Origin: Dermatophagoides farinae
Lineage: Eukaryota > Arthropoda > Arachnida > Sarcoptiformes > Pyroglyphidae
DNA length: 64,000 nt
Reading direction: 5' to 3'
Assembly (NCBI RefSeq): GCF_024713945.1
Contig: NC_134677.1
Coordinates: forward strand, 8,268,001 to 8,332,000
Shown here: positions 48,295 through 59,335 of the stretch, one piece after another
Layout of the letters: each line of letters opens with the position of its first letter
Position numbering within the stretch: the first letter of the stretch is position 1
Made by a program: the position numbers and the translations under genes
The notes under the pieces: model-generated
What the model was told of the DNA's origin: nothing
Database searches by the model: none
Seen by the model: the letters and a program-made list of their open reading frames with translations, nothing else

Positions 48295-48874
48295 TTATAA
48301 TTTCTTCATAATATTTTTAATTTTTTCGATACGTTCAATCTGAATTTTTTTCGACATTTCAAAATATTGTTTCTGTATGTAAAATAATGATTTGATTATT
48401 TTTTATATTAATAAAATGGTACGATCTTTTTTGTTGTTGTTGTTTCTTTACTTACAATTTTAATCGAATTTTTTTCATCAACAATTTCCATAAATTCGTT
48501 AGGTGTTAAATTCGTTTGTGGTTTGTTTAATTTGGCAAATAAACAATCTGGATTCGCTTTCTGGTGTTCAACATTCGGATCATCATTTGGTTGCCATTCA
48601 TAGATATGGATGTCACAGAAAACACATCGAACCAGATCATAGCCACCATTATCGATATGATCAGGTTGATGATAAAATCCATTTTTGGCCATCTTTGTTT
48701 ATTAGTTGAAAAAAAATGAATTTCTATTCAATCAATTCTATTGTATTTACTACAAAATCCACTCACCACTTCTTTTGTAATGTTTCCCGTATCATGTGGC
48801 CAATTTTCAAAGGATTTTATTCGATTTTTTTCATTATACATTTCTGTGTCCATTACATCATTTGATGAAGACAT
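48295..48874 (-). CDS. BIRC5: survivin-type BIR protein of the chromosomal passenger complex
   Basis: Three exons (48767-48874, 48456-48692, 48295-48372) in phase give 140 residues, very close to human survivin (142). The BIR domain reads RIKSFENWPHDTG, MAKNGFYHQPDH, then CVFCDIHIYEWQPNDDP, EHQKANPDCLF; the zinc ligands Cys, Cys, His, Cys are all present. LTPNEFMEI and a short basic helix (KKIQIERIEKIKNIMKKL) correspond to the C-terminal helix that pairs with borealin and INCENP. The protein directs Aurora B to centromeres and midzone. The residues that read phosphorylated H3 Thr3 in human survivin differ. It diverges from INTS8, 276 bases between starts. Confidence 0.92.
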
Positions 48875-49150
48875 GATCAACAATGATTGATGTTTGCAAA
48901 TTAGCGGTTGAATTTTTCCAGCTTTCACATGTCAATGTATGGTGGACCGTTCATAAAGGTAATGACTTTTGTTACGATTCACAATGATTTTATTCAAGCA
49001 TGTGACTGTGTTTATATACAAGAGTTTATGGTTCATCCATAAAGGACGTATGCTTAGACATTTTCATGCAACAACATTGAATTCTGTTAAAATATATTGA
49101 GCAATTATATAAACGTTTTACTTTTTCAAATAGATCAATTCATTGTTCAC
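48875..49150. promoter_or_regulatory. shared divergent promoter region, BIRC5 / INTS8
   Basis: 276 bases between the survivin ATG and the preferred INTS8 ATG. A possible acceptor (caaatag, ending 49133) hints at a small 5' UTR intron of INTS8. Confidence 0.5.
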
Positions 49151-51874
49151 ATGGCTCCAATAGAATCATCAAACAATAATCAAAATATGGATACACTTTG
49201 GGGTACCCATAGTTTATGGATCAATCTAGTGATTGATCCACAAAATTTGAATGATGAATTCATCCGAAATCATAGTGAAAGTGAAATATTCGATCTGATG
49301 GTATATCTCATACATAATGGAATCACAATACAAGTTTCAATCGTATCATTACATGGTAGTACGAATGCTGATGATATACAAAAACGTAATATTGAAATGA
49401 AAAAATTGTATACGATAAAATTTCTTTTATTCAAATTATTATCACATTTTCGTTGGCGTTTACCTACCATTCATACTAATTTGCCAAGTGTTCATCAAGA
49501 ATTTTGTTTTACTGAATTTAAAAAATTTTGTGAACAAGAAATCAATGTACCAGAAGATTGGCGAATGTTTGCCGATTTAATCTATCATCGATGGATTGTT
49601 TATTTTGAACAAAAAAGTACATATCCAACCAAAAATAGTTCAAAATCCAATAATCTGGCAACGAATCCAACGAATCTGGATCCATATACTGTACCGGCTG
49701 AAATGCAAGAAAATATGTTGAAAAAAGTTCAAACCACTTGCCATTATTCGGTGAATGAAATTGAAAAATATATCAAACAGTTGGAATATAATAATTTCAT
49801 TCAGATTAATGTACCAACATTCGATTGTTTCATGGTAGATAATAATGATCAGGAGAAAAATTTTCGATTTTTCAATCATCAAAACGTGACCATAATGGAT
49901 AAGAATAAATTTCTCGACATTATCTATTATGAGCTAGCAATATGGAATTATATTCACGAAGATTATGTTAAAGCCAATGATTATTTCACCAGAATCAAAG
50001 ATAAATCATCACAAGAAAATTGTCACGACTATCTTCACATAACATCATGTATGACAATGAAAAAATATCGAATTAATGATGAAAAAATCAATGAAACATT
50101 GGAGAAAAGATTGACAAAATTTCTAACATTTTATGTTAAACAAAATTTTAATGAAAATCATATTTTTCTTGAAAATTTTGATTATCACAATAATGATCCG
50201 AAAAAAATGGCTCAAATTCTGAAAAATTTCCATCAAACATGTAAAAATAATCGCGAAGAAATGCAACAATTAAAACGGCTGTCAATATATTTAAATTTTA
50301 AATGTAAAGGTTTATTGGAAAATTTAGATGCAAATTTTCGTGCCACAATATTGAATGCAGATCAAAAACAGGATTCTAAAGAAAAACTGGACAATGAATT
50401 TATAGAAGAAGGAGAAATTCATGATGAAGATGTTGGCGTTCAAATGGAAAATGATCCTGAACTGTGTATGTTACAAGCTACTGATCCGGAAATAATTCTT
50501 GGTCTAATTCCTTCCATTCAACGTATACCATCATTGATTAATAATAGATGGAATTTGAATAAATTTGAGCCCATTTTGGCCAATTATAATACTACACTTA
50601 GCCAGGCTGATTTAAGAAAAATTCATATAATTCTGGCTAAAGCTAATGAACTAAGGCAAGCAAAATATTTTCATGAATCAAGAGTTCTTTATCTTTCATT
50701 ACTAGAAGATATACAAGCATCGCAGCCAATTTTAGCTGAAACAATTCGTTATGAATTATTGCAAACTGATCTTGAACGATTCTTTTCTGTTGATCATAAA
50801 ACAAAAACAAAATCCACTTCACAACATCGTGATTTAGAAGGCAAATGTATTGAATTCTGTCGTTATATTGATAAACAAAAATTTGTTTATTTCACCGAAT
50901 TATCTGAATTGGTTTGTCTATTTTTAATCGAATACAATTATAGCAATTCAATGTTGGAAATGATTAATCATCCTGTGGATATAATACGATTCGCTTCATT
51001 ATTATGTCATTTAACCATCAATTCTGATTCACGTGATAATAAAGCAAAAGAATTTTGGGATTTTTGTCTCGGTTCATTCATATTACCCACATCAAAATAT
51101 GCAAATAATTTTCCTCGTATTAATTTTGCAATTTCATTGGCCGATTTTATTTGTAAATTGAAAAACAATACAATAGCCATAAATATGATATCGGCCAGCC
51201 TAATCAAACTTTATTGTACGATCAAAGAACATTCGATACAACAAATAATGTCCATTTGTCCAAAATTTTATGATCTATTTCCTTCGTCAATGTCAACAAA
51301 TTTAATTAATTCAATTGATGGTCAATTGTTGAACATTACGATTGATCAAACATTTCGTACATATATACGTGTGCTACCACAAGAAATGCCCATTGCCAGA
51401 TATTATGCGGAATTTTTAATGAATGAAAATCAATATACACAGGCATTGAAACATTTTATCGAAATAATTATGTATCAAACAAATTATTTCACCTGTTTTG
51501 ATAATAATGGTATTAATGAATCAATCATTCATCAGATGATTATTTGTTCGAAAAAATTGGATCATCATATTCTTGCCGGTATATTATATCAATTGATGGC
51601 CAATCCAGATTATGGCCATGCATTTAAAGATTTATCACAGAATAATTTTATCGATTCATCCGATGATCTTTATGATTGTATTTGGGATGTAACATTGTTG
51701 GAATATTTAATTAATTATCATACACGTCGTGGTGAAGATGAACGAAAACAAAAAGCCATACATTTGATATCACAATTGGATATTAATTCAAATAATAATA
51801 TCAATATTCTACGTGAAGCGGCAAATCTACGTAAGAATAAATTATTCACTATGTTAGCCAAACAATATCTTTGA
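49151..51874 (+). CDS. INTS8: Integrator complex subunit 8
   Basis: One exon of 907 residues from the Met at 49151 (MAPIESSNNN); an upstream in-frame Met at 49097 would add 18 residues but crosses what looks like an intron acceptor. Human INTS8 has 995 residues. The C-terminal block decides the identity: LAGILYQLMANPDYGHAFKD, SSDDLYDCIWDVTLLEYLI, RRGEDERKQKAI and AANLRKNKLFTMLAKQYL match human INTS8 closely. The body is TPR-like helical. INTS8 belongs to the phosphatase module of Integrator and recruits PP2A to RNA polymerase II at snRNA genes and paused promoters. A probable polyadenylation signal (aataaa) is at 51903. Unusually for this window the coding sequence is not interrupted by introns. 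Confidence 0.9.
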   Translation: MAPIESSNNNQNMDTLWGTHSLWINLVIDPQNLNDEFIRNHSESEIFDLMVYLIHNGITIQVSIVSLHGSTNADDIQKRNIEMKKLYTIKFLLFKLLSHFRWRLPTIHTNLPSVHQEFCFTEFKKFCEQEINVPEDWRMFADLIYHRWIVYFEQKSTYPTKNSSKSNNLATNPTNLDPYTVPAEMQENMLKKVQTTCHYSVNEIEKYIKQLEYNNFIQINVPTFDCFMVDNNDQEKNFRFFNHQNVTIMDKNKFLDIIYYELAIWNYIHEDYVKANDYFTRIKDKSSQENCHDYLHITSCMTMKKYRINDEKINETLEKRLTKFLTFYVKQNFNENHIFLENFDYHNNDPKKMAQILKNFHQTCKNNREEMQQLKRLSIYLNFKCKGLLENLDANFRATILNADQKQDSKEKLDNEFIEEGEIHDEDVGVQMENDPELCMLQATDPEIILGLIPSIQRIPSLINNRWNLNKFEPILANYNTTLSQADLRKIHIILAKANELRQAKYFHESRVLYLSLLEDIQASQPILAETIRYELLQTDLERFFSVDHKTKTKSTSQHRDLEGKCIEFCRYIDKQKFVYFTELSELVCLFLIEYNYSNSMLEMINHPVDIIRFASLLCHLTINSDSRDNKAKEFWDFCLGSFILPTSKYANNFPRINFAISLADFICKLKNNTIAINMISASLIKLYCTIKEHSIQQIMSICPKFYDLFPSSMSTNLINSIDGQLLNITIDQTFRTYIRVLPQEMPIARYYAEFLMNENQYTQALKHFIEIIMYQTNYFTCFDNNGINESIIHQMIICSKKLDHHILAGILYQLMANPDYGHAFKDLSQNNFIDSSDDLYDCIWDVTLLEYLINYHTRRGEDERKQKAIHLISQLDINSNNNINILREAANLRKNKLFTMLAKQYL

Positions 51875-52248
51875 TGAATATATATACAAATGTGTTTTGT
51901 GTAATAAAATAATCACGTTGTTGTAAACCAAAAAATGAATAAAAATGTAAAACAAATATAAAATTTGGTTACCATTTCTAACGATAGACGGCAGCACCTG
52001 TTTTGCGAAACACATTGCGATTGCGAAAAATTTCAAAAATTGAATAAACATTGAACCAACATTCAGAATAATTTTTAATCTTTATCACAATTCAATATAT
52101 TATTAATATTAATAAAAATGGAATGAAAACAAAAATGGTAGTATGATAAAATGTGAATAAAAATGTGTGATGAATGAAGGCTGTAACACAGACAAACAAA
52201 AAGTGTAGTAGTATTATCAGCATCATTGATAAAAAAAAATAAATGTCA

Positions 52249-53293
52249 CTAAATTGGTGCATGTTCAACAACAACAACAACATTATTTTGATGATGATTC
52301 CATTTTTTATATAGGCTAGGGCGTGGCCTATGTACAACTTTTAAATGTCGATGCATATTACCCGATTGTGAGAATGAACGAAAACAGGCAGGACATTGAT
52401 ATGGTTTCTCACCTGTATGTGTACGACGATGTTTTGTATAGGTGGAAAAATCACCAAAACGTTGATCACAAATAGAACAATGATACGGTTTTTCACCCGT
52501 ATGTATCCGTATATGGGTACGAAGACTGGAACGTTGTACAAAATTTTTTTGACAAATATTACATTGATATCGGCCACTTTGTTTGCTTTCATGTCTTCGT
52601 ATATGTGCACGATAACGAGAATTTGATTCATAAACTTTATTACAGCTTGGACATACTAATCGTTGTTGTTGATTTTTGCTTTTGTCCACGGCCATCATCA
52701 TCATTTGTTGTAGATGTGATGATGATGATGATGATGATGATGACGATGATGATGATGATGATGATTGATGATGAATGATCATACTTTCATCATCAATTAT
52801 TGTTTCAGAATCTTTTTGGGAAATATGGAAAAAAATTTAATAAAAATTTAATCAGAGAAAAAAATGCATAAAACTTACCGGTACTAATTGGTGACGCAAT
52901 CGGTGATTGTTGATGATTATGATATGAAAGATCCAATGGTTCAATGGTCATAGATTGTTCGGAAAATCCACTATCTAATGAACCAGTTTCCGATGTTGTC
53001 GGTGATGGCGATGGTCGATATCCTGTATGATAATCAATCTGATAATTAAACAATGATGATGATGATGATGATGATGAACATGCAAAATTAGCATAACGAA
53101 TAATTCTCTTCTTCAATGGTAATCGATCCATTTTCCATCCAATATGATGATTTTCCGTCAACATCAATGATGATGATTGGTGATGATCATACATGATTGA
53201 TTGATTGAATATCGAATTGTGGTGTGTGTGTGTGTGTGTAATGATCGATGGACAGTTTATGATTGATTTCATTTCCCAATGACCATTGGCCAT
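52249..53293 (-). CDS. C2H2 zinc-finger transcription factor with a CtBP-binding motif
   Basis: Exons 52879-53293 and 52249-52811 join in phase and give 325 residues. The N-terminal part is His/Ser/Thr rich with GSLDSGFSEQS and EPLDLSYHN; PLDLS is the classical CtBP co-repressor docking motif. A Ser run, encoded by an ATG/CAT repeat (52717-52764), comes before four C2H2 fingers: CPSCNKVYESNSRYRAHIRRH, CNICQKNFVQRSSLRTHIRIH, CSICDQRFGDFSTYTKHRRTH and CPACFRSFSQSGNMHRHLKVVH, linked by TGEKPY spacers. I cannot name the orthologue. The last finger resembles the last finger of glass, whose gene lies 2.5 kb away and diverges from this one. Confidence 0.85.
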
Positions 53294-55824
53294 TTAAATA
53301 CATATCGGTGGTGACCATTTATTATATCGTTGGAATTTTTTTTATCATTTACCCTTTTTCCATTCCATTTTATTATTACAGCCAGTGTATGGCTAATATA
53401 ATATTTACTATACTACTACTACTACTACCACAGCTATTATTCTTATCATCATCTCAAATACACCCTTCAGCACTTTCTCAAGAAACCAGAAAAAATTTTG
53501 TTTTATTTTATTTTATTTTTTTTTTTTTTTTTTGAAAAAATCACCATGGTATTATCGTCTTGAAACGTAATGTCGTCGTCGTCGTAGTTGTTGTGTGTGG
53601 GTGTGTGTGTGTGTGTGAATTATAGAAAAAAAAACACTTGTGTCTGTATTATATTGGTCAAATATGAACAAAACAACAAAAGATGCTCATAATCGTCACG
53701 GGTAAAGGATAGTGTTGTTGGGATAAAAGTTTCATGATATACCATAAGGGCCATATCATAATCATGGCAGACTGACCGACTGAAAGAATGAATAAAGTAA
53801 GTGAGTGAGTAATGATGATGACACATTCTTACACCGCGATTGATTGACTCATCATGTGTGTGTCTCTAGGTCTAGGTCTAATTACTTGAAAGGGATAGGT
53901 CACACACACACACACAACATATTTAACCTGAACCAACAACTGATAATGAAAAATAAAGTAAAAACAATGTAGAAAAAACTTTAAATGATAAAAGCCGAAC
54001 TTTCTCACGATTCCATCATCATCATCATCGACATATAACAGTAATAAACGAAAAAAAAAATTATCGGGTGTTTTGTTTTTGAGGTGTGAACCAAAACCAA
54101 CCAATCTGATTAGATCAAATAGATCAGATCAGTGCATTTTTTTTTTTGATAAAAGAATCCAGTCAATTTCTTCTTCAAGCATTGGCTGGCCTAAATTCTT
54201 TTTATTTTTATGCACAGAGAAACAAAATATATACCGAAGCAAAGTTGAAATGAAAGAAAAAAAAAATTCAAACATGAAACAAAATTTTTTTTTTAAATTA
54301 GTACAAACAAACTTGACATTGAACTTTGTCACTATTTTTTTTACTGAGCTGATTAAAATTTTTTTTTTGTTTAATCAATCACAACATTGATTAGTGGTTG
54401 TCGTTGTTGTTGTTGTTGTTGTTGTTGATTCAAATAATTTAAATCAACAAACAAACAAACAATATCCATGTCGAATGACCATTATGATACGTGATATTGT
54501 TGATGATGATTGACCGATGATCATCATCATCATCATCATCGTATCGTATGAATAAATATTTCAACAAGAGGATTATCTTTGTCCATTACTTTATCTATCT
54601 ATACAAATTATTTTTAGCTATGTAGTAGCTGGCTTTAAGTATGTTAAATCAATCACTCAAAATCAATACATTATCAACACATTATCATGGACAAGTAAAA
54701 TAGCCAGAAAGAGAGAGAGAGAGCGAAAACATAATCAACTATTCTAGCATGAGTAATAGGACAAACAATGGCAACAATAACAACAACAACAACAATAGCG
54801 AAAAAAAAATGAATGCCAACAAGCCACTCTATATACCCTATAATAATTGGCTACCATATATATAATATAACGTTCGTAGTATTTTGAATATTCAATATGA
54901 ATCATCATGATTTGATGATTATCGAATCATAATGATTCAGATATCGATAATAATAATGTCCATATATATTAATCATCAAATTTTTTCAAAATTGAAATGA
55001 ATCATCATATATAACTGATGAAAACTGGGGCCAATAAAATTTGATCATATGATTAATGCATAACAAACATCATCATCATCATATTGTAATCGATACACAA
55101 TTGTAATGTGAAACTTTTCAAATCAAATCAATCAAACAATCAATCAATCTATAAATCTATATATCAATATAGTTCATCCATTCATTTGTGTTTTCAATCG
55201 CGATGCACCTGCAAACATTGAAAACATGAAAAGAAAAAAAAAATCTGTGTAAAGAATATTGAGCCATTGAAAAATGATCAAAATTTTATCAAATGAAAAA
55301 AATCAGAAAAAAAGGAAGAAAAAAAATTCGTAGAGAGAATTGGAACAAAAAAAAATAGAGAAAAACAGAATTCAATTCAAAAACATAGCAAGAATCGGCA
55401 GAATGGGTAGAAAGTGTACAGCACACTACTGTTGTTTTTCTTTTTATTATCGAGATTTATTTCTTCTTGTTGTGATATTTCAATGAAATAATTGACTTGT
55501 GATTATTGTCATCATTATTATTATATTCCAGTCTGTTCAAAATGAAACCTTACAAACCAGAAAAAAAGTAGAATTTTGTGTGTGTCTCTCTCTCTATATT
55601 TGATGAATGTTTGACATTAGTTGTTGTTGTTATGATGCTCATGATGATGATTGTGTGTGTGCTTTTTTCTTTTTCCCAAATAGTGCCAAAAAGAATCAAA
55701 TGAAACTCTAGCACGATTGAAAAGGTATAATATAACCTAGACTAGATGAATGGGAAAATGTTAGTCATAATCATAGAATCATTCAGTGTCATTCATAAAC
55801 ATCAAAACATCACTGTAGATTGTG
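53294..55824. promoter_or_regulatory. 2.5 kb intergenic region between two diverging zinc-finger genes
   Basis: Contains TG/CA runs (53221-53240 edge, 53596-53618, 53902-53917), CAT/ATG, CAA/GTT, GAGA (54712-54722) and poly-A/T tracts. No coding or RNA gene seen. Its length, large for this compact genome, and the developmental type of both flanking genes suggest cis-regulatory content. Confidence 0.45.
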
Positions 55825-58726
55825 ATGAATACGAATCGAATGGACGCAGTTAATGATAATGATGATGATGTTATGAATCATAATAATAATTATTATTATA
55901 ATCCGAATAGAAGATATGATGATGATGATGATGATGATGATGAAAATTGTCAATTTGATAATGGAATTTATTATGGTAATTATTATTATCATGATAAAAT
56001 TTTTACCCGAACACCGAAATGTTGTTCATCACAACAACAACAACAAGAATCATCAAATGAAATTGTTAATATGACAAATATTCCTATTCATAATCATTAT
56101 CATTATTATAATCAAATCCATTCACAGCAACAGCAATCATCATCAGTATATGAATTAACCGAATCATCAATACCATGTCCAATGATGATGATTGAGGACA
56201 ATAACCTTAACAACAACAACAACAACAACAATCCAGAATGGACAAATTCAATAAATGATTGGCATACAAATTGTCATCATTATCCTGGTCATTTTAAATT
56301 TAATAATCACCACCATGAAACAATAACAAGTAATTATCCACATAATGAATCACAAATATCATCTGTACGACAACAAGAAATTTCTACCATAGATTTATAC
56401 AGTGATTCTTCAAATGATACGTCGACAAATATGGCGACGATAATGACAACAACAACAACAACAACGACGACGACGACGACGTCGTCATCGTCGTCTACGA
56501 CAACACCGGCCATCAACAGGTAAGAATCATAATCATCATCATACCTTATGGTTTTAATTTTCTCACAATTAAAATATAATACATACACATGTCGTTTTTC
56601 TTTAAGTTCAACGAGAGAAAAAAGACTGAATACACATGTTTCATATTCAGACTATTTTTTTTTTTTTTTTTGATTATTTATTCTCTCAAATCGACAGAAT
56701 GGCACCAAAAGTTGTTTGAACTTTCCAATGAATCCACTTAACTTGTTCAGTTTCATTAGGATGAAAAATGAAAATAAAAGAATCATCATCATCATCATTA
56801 TATTCTGTATTAGAAAACAACAAAACAAAGCAAAACAAAAAATTACTAAACATTCACAGTATTTTGTCACACTGTCGCGCAAGTTATGAATGTATGGCAT
56901 ATATGAGAAAAGAGCGGCTAGTCTTTTTTTTTCTTGTTTGTTTGTTTCGTGGGTGGCTTATGTTTTTTTTTATGTCTCTGAACCAATTGGTTTGGCTACC
57001 AGTCACACATACACTGCTAATAGGTTTTATTATTTGTATTTTTTTTTCACGGGACAAAGCCCATATATAGACAATAAAACATTGACTGTCTCTATCGATT
57101 TCTATTATCTATATATTACCTGATAAATGATGAAATCTCTCTCTCTCTCTCGCTCTCTTTATATCTAGATCTTTTGATCAATCTTCTGATTATTATACAA
57201 CATTTGGATCTACCTATCATAATCATCATCATCATCATCATAGATCTGATGATCATCATGAGAATCATTATCAATTTGATCCATATGATCAACAAAATAT
57301 TCAAACATCAACAAGTTATAGTAGCTATAATACGAATAATAATAATAATGATGATCAGATGGCAGTTGTTTATGAAAATCACCATCATCATGAATTAAAT
57401 TCACCATTATCATCAGTTATTCATAATTTTAATCGAAACGATACATATGAATCATGTGAAGATGTTATGGGCGATTCGTGTTTCAATAATAGCAGTATAT
57501 TACCGATGCCAATCACTTATGATCATTTTGATAGAATCAATACACATCAAGTATCAAAAATAACTACCAATCAATTTTCATTCAATCATCATCATCATTC
57601 TATTGATGAAAATAATAATGATAATCTAATGATGAGTGTTAATGTTGAGACTGTGAAAGATTTACCAACAATAATGACAAATTGTAAAATGATACCAAAT
57701 ACGATCACATCATCATCAACATCATCATCACCAACGACAATTATGCATACATGTTCATCATCTAAATATAAATTAATGACAAAATTAAGTGAACATATTA
57801 CAATTGAAAAACATGATTATACAACCGATGTATATCATCATCATCATCATCATCAATCAATTAATCATAATTCAAGTATTTGTAAAACGAAAACATTATA
57901 CAGTAGTAGTAATAGTAATAGTAGTAGTAGTAGTAGTAGTGAAATGACAAAACATTTCCAAATCAATGCTCATCATCATATGAATAATAATATCAATCAA
58001 TCACTTACTTTGAATGGCCATCATTATCATCATCATCATCAGAATAATAAACGTCGTTTGACGGTGGTCGTCGGTACAGGCGGCAATAAAGACATACGAA
58101 CAAATAACATTTGTTCTCAATTAGTGGATAAATACAATATTTGCTATATTTGTGGGAAAAATTATGCCCGGCCATCAACGTTAAAAACTCATCTACGTAC
58201 ACATTCAGGAGAGAAACCTTTTAGGTATTGAATTAGATAAAGAATTTTTTTTACAAAAAATAAAAAAATTAACATTACCCTTGATTGTTTGTTTTCATTA
58301 TTATATTATAAAATTAAATCAGATGCCAGGTATGCAATAAAGCATTTTCACAGGCCGCTAATTTGACCGCACATAATCGTATACATACAAAAGAAAAACC
58401 ATTTCCATGTCCGATTTGTCAACGTAGATTTTCACAATCATCATCGGTAACAACACATTTACGTACACATACAAAAGAACGTCCATATAATTGTCATCAT
58501 TGTAGTAAATCATTTTCGGATTCATCAACATTAACAAAACATATGCGAATACATTCGGGTGAAAAACCATATAGGTTAGTGATGATGATGATGATGATGA
58601 TAATGATGGAAAAAAATTTAATTTTACTTTCATTTCATTTATTTCTCTTTAAATAGATGTCGAATGTGTTTGCTAAGTTTTTCACAATCTGGAAATCTAA
58701 ATCGTCATATGCGAATCCATAACTAA
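55825..58726 (+). CDS. gl: glass orthologue, five-finger C2H2 transcription factor
   Basis: Four exons (55825-56519, 57169-58224, 58323-58574, 58657-58726) give 690 residues. The first 560 residues are low-complexity (Asn, His, Asp, Thr, Ser runs). The five C-terminal fingers match Drosophila Glass almost position by position: [68 protein letters not shown] and [18 protein letters not shown]. Glass drives photoreceptor differentiation and opsin-pathway genes in insects. Introns 2 and 3 both cut in the Arg codon just before the first Cys of a finger (fingers 2 and 5). Intron 1 (56520-57168) is the longest in the gene and contains a CT run near its end. The stop follows one residue after the last finger, so there is no C-terminal extension. 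Confidence 0.94.
57137..57155. repeat. (CT)n tract near a glass splice acceptor
   Basis: A CT dinucleotide run ends about 13 bases before the acceptor of glass exon 2 and probably serves as its polypyrimidine tract. Confidence 0.7.
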
Positions 58727-58873
58727 TGACTCAAACAAACATTCGTGAATTCGAACATGAAATGAAAATCTAACAATCGATTAATCGATCAAAGTAGTGA
58801 AGAATCGATTGTTTCGCATGTTTTTATTTTATTTTTTTTTGTTTTCTCTTCTAGTCAATTTTCTAGTTATTAA

Positions 58874-59335
58874 ATGATTACTGAACAATTAAAATTGGTA
58901 AAAATTCATGAAAACACCCATTTAATCGATTCATGTATACAAATACTCAATGAAGAATGGCCCAGAGAATCTGGTAATCGTATGAAAACAATGAAACGTT
59001 CATCGGATAATTTTCCAATTTGTTTGGCATTGATTAATGGCCACGAAAAAGTGCTTGGATTTGTTAAATTAACCAGTGAAAAACCATTTAATCCGGTAAT
59101 CTTTGTTGAATCATTGGTAGTACGAAAAGACTGTCGTGGTAAAGGAATCGGCCGATTTATCATGGAACAAGTAGAACGGATTGGTAAAGAATTAAATTTC
59201 ACCAAAATACATCTAACAACCATTGATCAGCAAGGTTTCTATTGTAAATTAGGATATTACAATGTATCACCAAAAATGAATATCTGTATTAATCATAATG
59301 GAAATAATAAAATCTTAATGTGTAAAAATATCTGA
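58874..59335 (+). CDS. NAA80: N-alpha-acetyltransferase 80 (actin N-terminal acetyltransferase)
   Basis: A single exon of 153 residues. The blocks ILNEEWPRESGNRMKTMKRS, DNFPICLALI, VESLVVRKDCRGKGIGRFIM and KIHLTTIDQQGFYCKLGY match animal NAA80 (NQQWPRSRASRLHSL, FPLCLML, RGRGFGRRLM, LHLTTHDQVHFYTHLGY). CRGKGIGR is the acetyl-CoA pyrophosphate loop of the GNAT fold. NAA80 acetylates the mature acidic N-terminus of actin after processing and is actin-dedicated. It is compact here: the proline-rich region of human NAA80 that binds profilin is missing. It starts only 147 bases after the glass stop on the same strand and ends with aataaa downstream (59359). Confidence 0.88.
   Translation: MITEQLKLVKIHENTHLIDSCIQILNEEWPRESGNRMKTMKRSSDNFPICLALINGHEKVLGFVKLTSEKPFNPVIFVESLVVRKDCRGKGIGRFIMEQVERIGKELNFTKIHLTTIDQQGFYCKLGYYNVSPKMNICINHNGNNKILMCKNI

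Noticed and set aside
55810-55992. A minus-strand frame opposite the start of glass
   Set aside because: It is an Ile/Met-rich shadow of the Asn/Asp/Tyr repeat codons of glass.
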